Shown one piece after another: positions 4,397 to 5,084 of a stretch of 5,084 nt of DNA (the stretch's first letter is position 1; the number at the start of each line of letters is the position of its first letter). A program made the position numbers and the translations under genes. The DNA is from Chloroflexota bacterium. Lineage in GTDB: Bacteria; Chloroflexota; Anaerolineae; Anaerolineales; Anaerolineaceae. Where the stretch lies: assembly GCA_011053085.1 (NCBI GenBank), contig DSBE01000190.1, positions 1 to 5,084 on the forward strand, given 5' to 3'. The notes beneath the pieces are model-generated. The model did not search any database, was not told the DNA's origin, and saw only the letters and a list, made by a program, of their open reading frames with translations.

Positions 4397-5084
4397 TTAA
4401 GAATTGGTTAACGAAACCAACGCTGGCAGCCCCCTATTTTTCGCCCATTCTTCCAGCACCTCTTCGGCGTCATCAATCAATGCTTCCAGTGATTCTTCGC
4501 GTTCCTCGCGCGTTTCTTCACCCAAACCCACGGATTGCAGCATCTCCACGACCGACGGAGGGGTGGTTTCGCTGCTGATAGCCAGACGTTGGCCGAGGGT
4601 GAACAACAGGATCCACAGCGCGCTCATCGGCGCGGAGGGTGCAAATGTTTCCATGGCCTGGCGGTAATAGGGAATCTTCAGTGGATCAAGGTCAGGCGGC
4701 ATTCCCATTGGTTCGGCCTGACGGTCGAATACCTCATCCCATTGGCGGATCCATTGCGCGAGCGTGTCGCTCTCCGGTACACCGCGTGAGAAGGCTTCGA
4801 TCAAACAGCCGGTCCATTGCGGAATCTCCAGATCGGCAGCGCGCGCCGGAAACGCCAGCAGCAGGCGGCGCGTGCTCAAAGGCCCGCCCGCTATCACTGC
4901 CAGCAGGTTGGCGCCATCAGAAAGGCTCTGCAGGTAAGCGGACAACCACGCCTGTGGCGCGACCTCGCCAAACGCCATGGCTTGCAGGCGTTCACGGGCA
5001 TTGTTCAGGAAATACAGGGCGCGCAGCACCACATTCTCCGGCTGGTCATACTTGGAGAAGGCGCCTGCCAGCACGAAATCGAAC
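4397..5084 (-). CDS. Hypothetical protein, start outside window
   Basis: The frame is open from the window edge (first whole codon at 5083) to TAA at 4397-4399, giving 228 residues. A GTG at 5074 is in frame but lies inside continuous coding-like sequence (FDFVLAGAF), so the real start is probably further upstream. The visible part is mostly helical, with many alanines, leucines and charged residues. There is no clear signal peptide, although residues about 152-165 (MSALWILLFTLGQR) are hydrophobic. A strongly acidic helix follows at about 188-213 (GEETREEREESLEAL, then DDAEEVLEEW). No family or catalytic motif was recognised. Reality of the gene is supported by length, a strong downstream terminator and a clean stop; function is unknown. 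Confidence 0.75.
   Translation of the reverse strand, partial: FDFVLAGAFSKYDQPENVVLRALYFLNNARERLQAMAFGEVAPQAWLSAYLQSLSDGANLLAVIAGGPLSTRRLLLAFPARAADLEIPQWTGCLIEAFSRGVPESDTLAQWIRQWDEVFDRQAEPMGMPPDLDPLKIPYYRQAMETFAPSAPMSALWILLFTLGQRLAISSETTPPSVVEMLQSVGLGEETREEREESLEALIDDAEEVLEEWAKNRGLPALVSLTNS

Noticed and set aside
1..5084. CRISPR array, tRNA, rRNA or insertion sequence
   Set aside because: No regular repeat-spacer pattern, tRNA cloverleaf, rRNA-like sequence, transposase or terminal inverted repeats were seen.

Overview
The window looks like a chromosomal segment close to a replication origin. The organism is a moderately GC-rich, Gram-positive-like or monoderm-like bacterium. The presence of SpoVS, a YhfC-family membrane protease and the style of the histidine kinase would fit Chloroflexota (for example Anaerolineae), but no marker gene proves this.

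Layout. Positions 1-437 (minus) carry the 5' part of a YhfC-family intramembrane protease gene. Positions 438-731 are a divergent intergenic region that holds a row of DnaA-box-like 9-mers and two parS-like ParB sites, then the promoter of a histidine kinase gene (732-2288, plus). A pentapeptide-repeat gene (2371-2829, plus) follows. Next comes a short gap with three evenly spaced DnaA boxes running into a very AT-rich tract, then a zinc-ribbon HNH nuclease gene (2935-3414, plus). This converges on spoVS (3442-3714, minus). Positions 3715-4396 contain no convincing gene but hold the spoVS promoter, AT-rich tracts, two back-to-back DnaA-box pairs, a strong minus-strand intrinsic terminator and another evenly spaced DnaA-box triplet. 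The window ends in an unrecognised gene (4397-5084, minus) whose start lies outside.

The most notable signal is not a protein. Five perfect copies of the DnaA box TTATCCACA, plus at least seven intergenic near-matches, sit in three separate intergenic regions. In each region some of them are spaced by 20-22 bp (about two helical turns). Chance expectation for the perfect 9-mer in 5 kb on both strands is about 0.04 under equal base use. Two parS-like palindromes lie inside the first cluster. This is best explained as an origin-proximal region with a possibly multipartite oriC; the dnaA, parA and parB genes are not in the window.

The proteins do not form one obvious pathway. The kinase has no adjacent response regulator, and the pentapeptide and HNH proteins have no identified partners. 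SpoVS is a small conserved regulator known from sporulation in Bacillus but also present in non-sporulating lineages.
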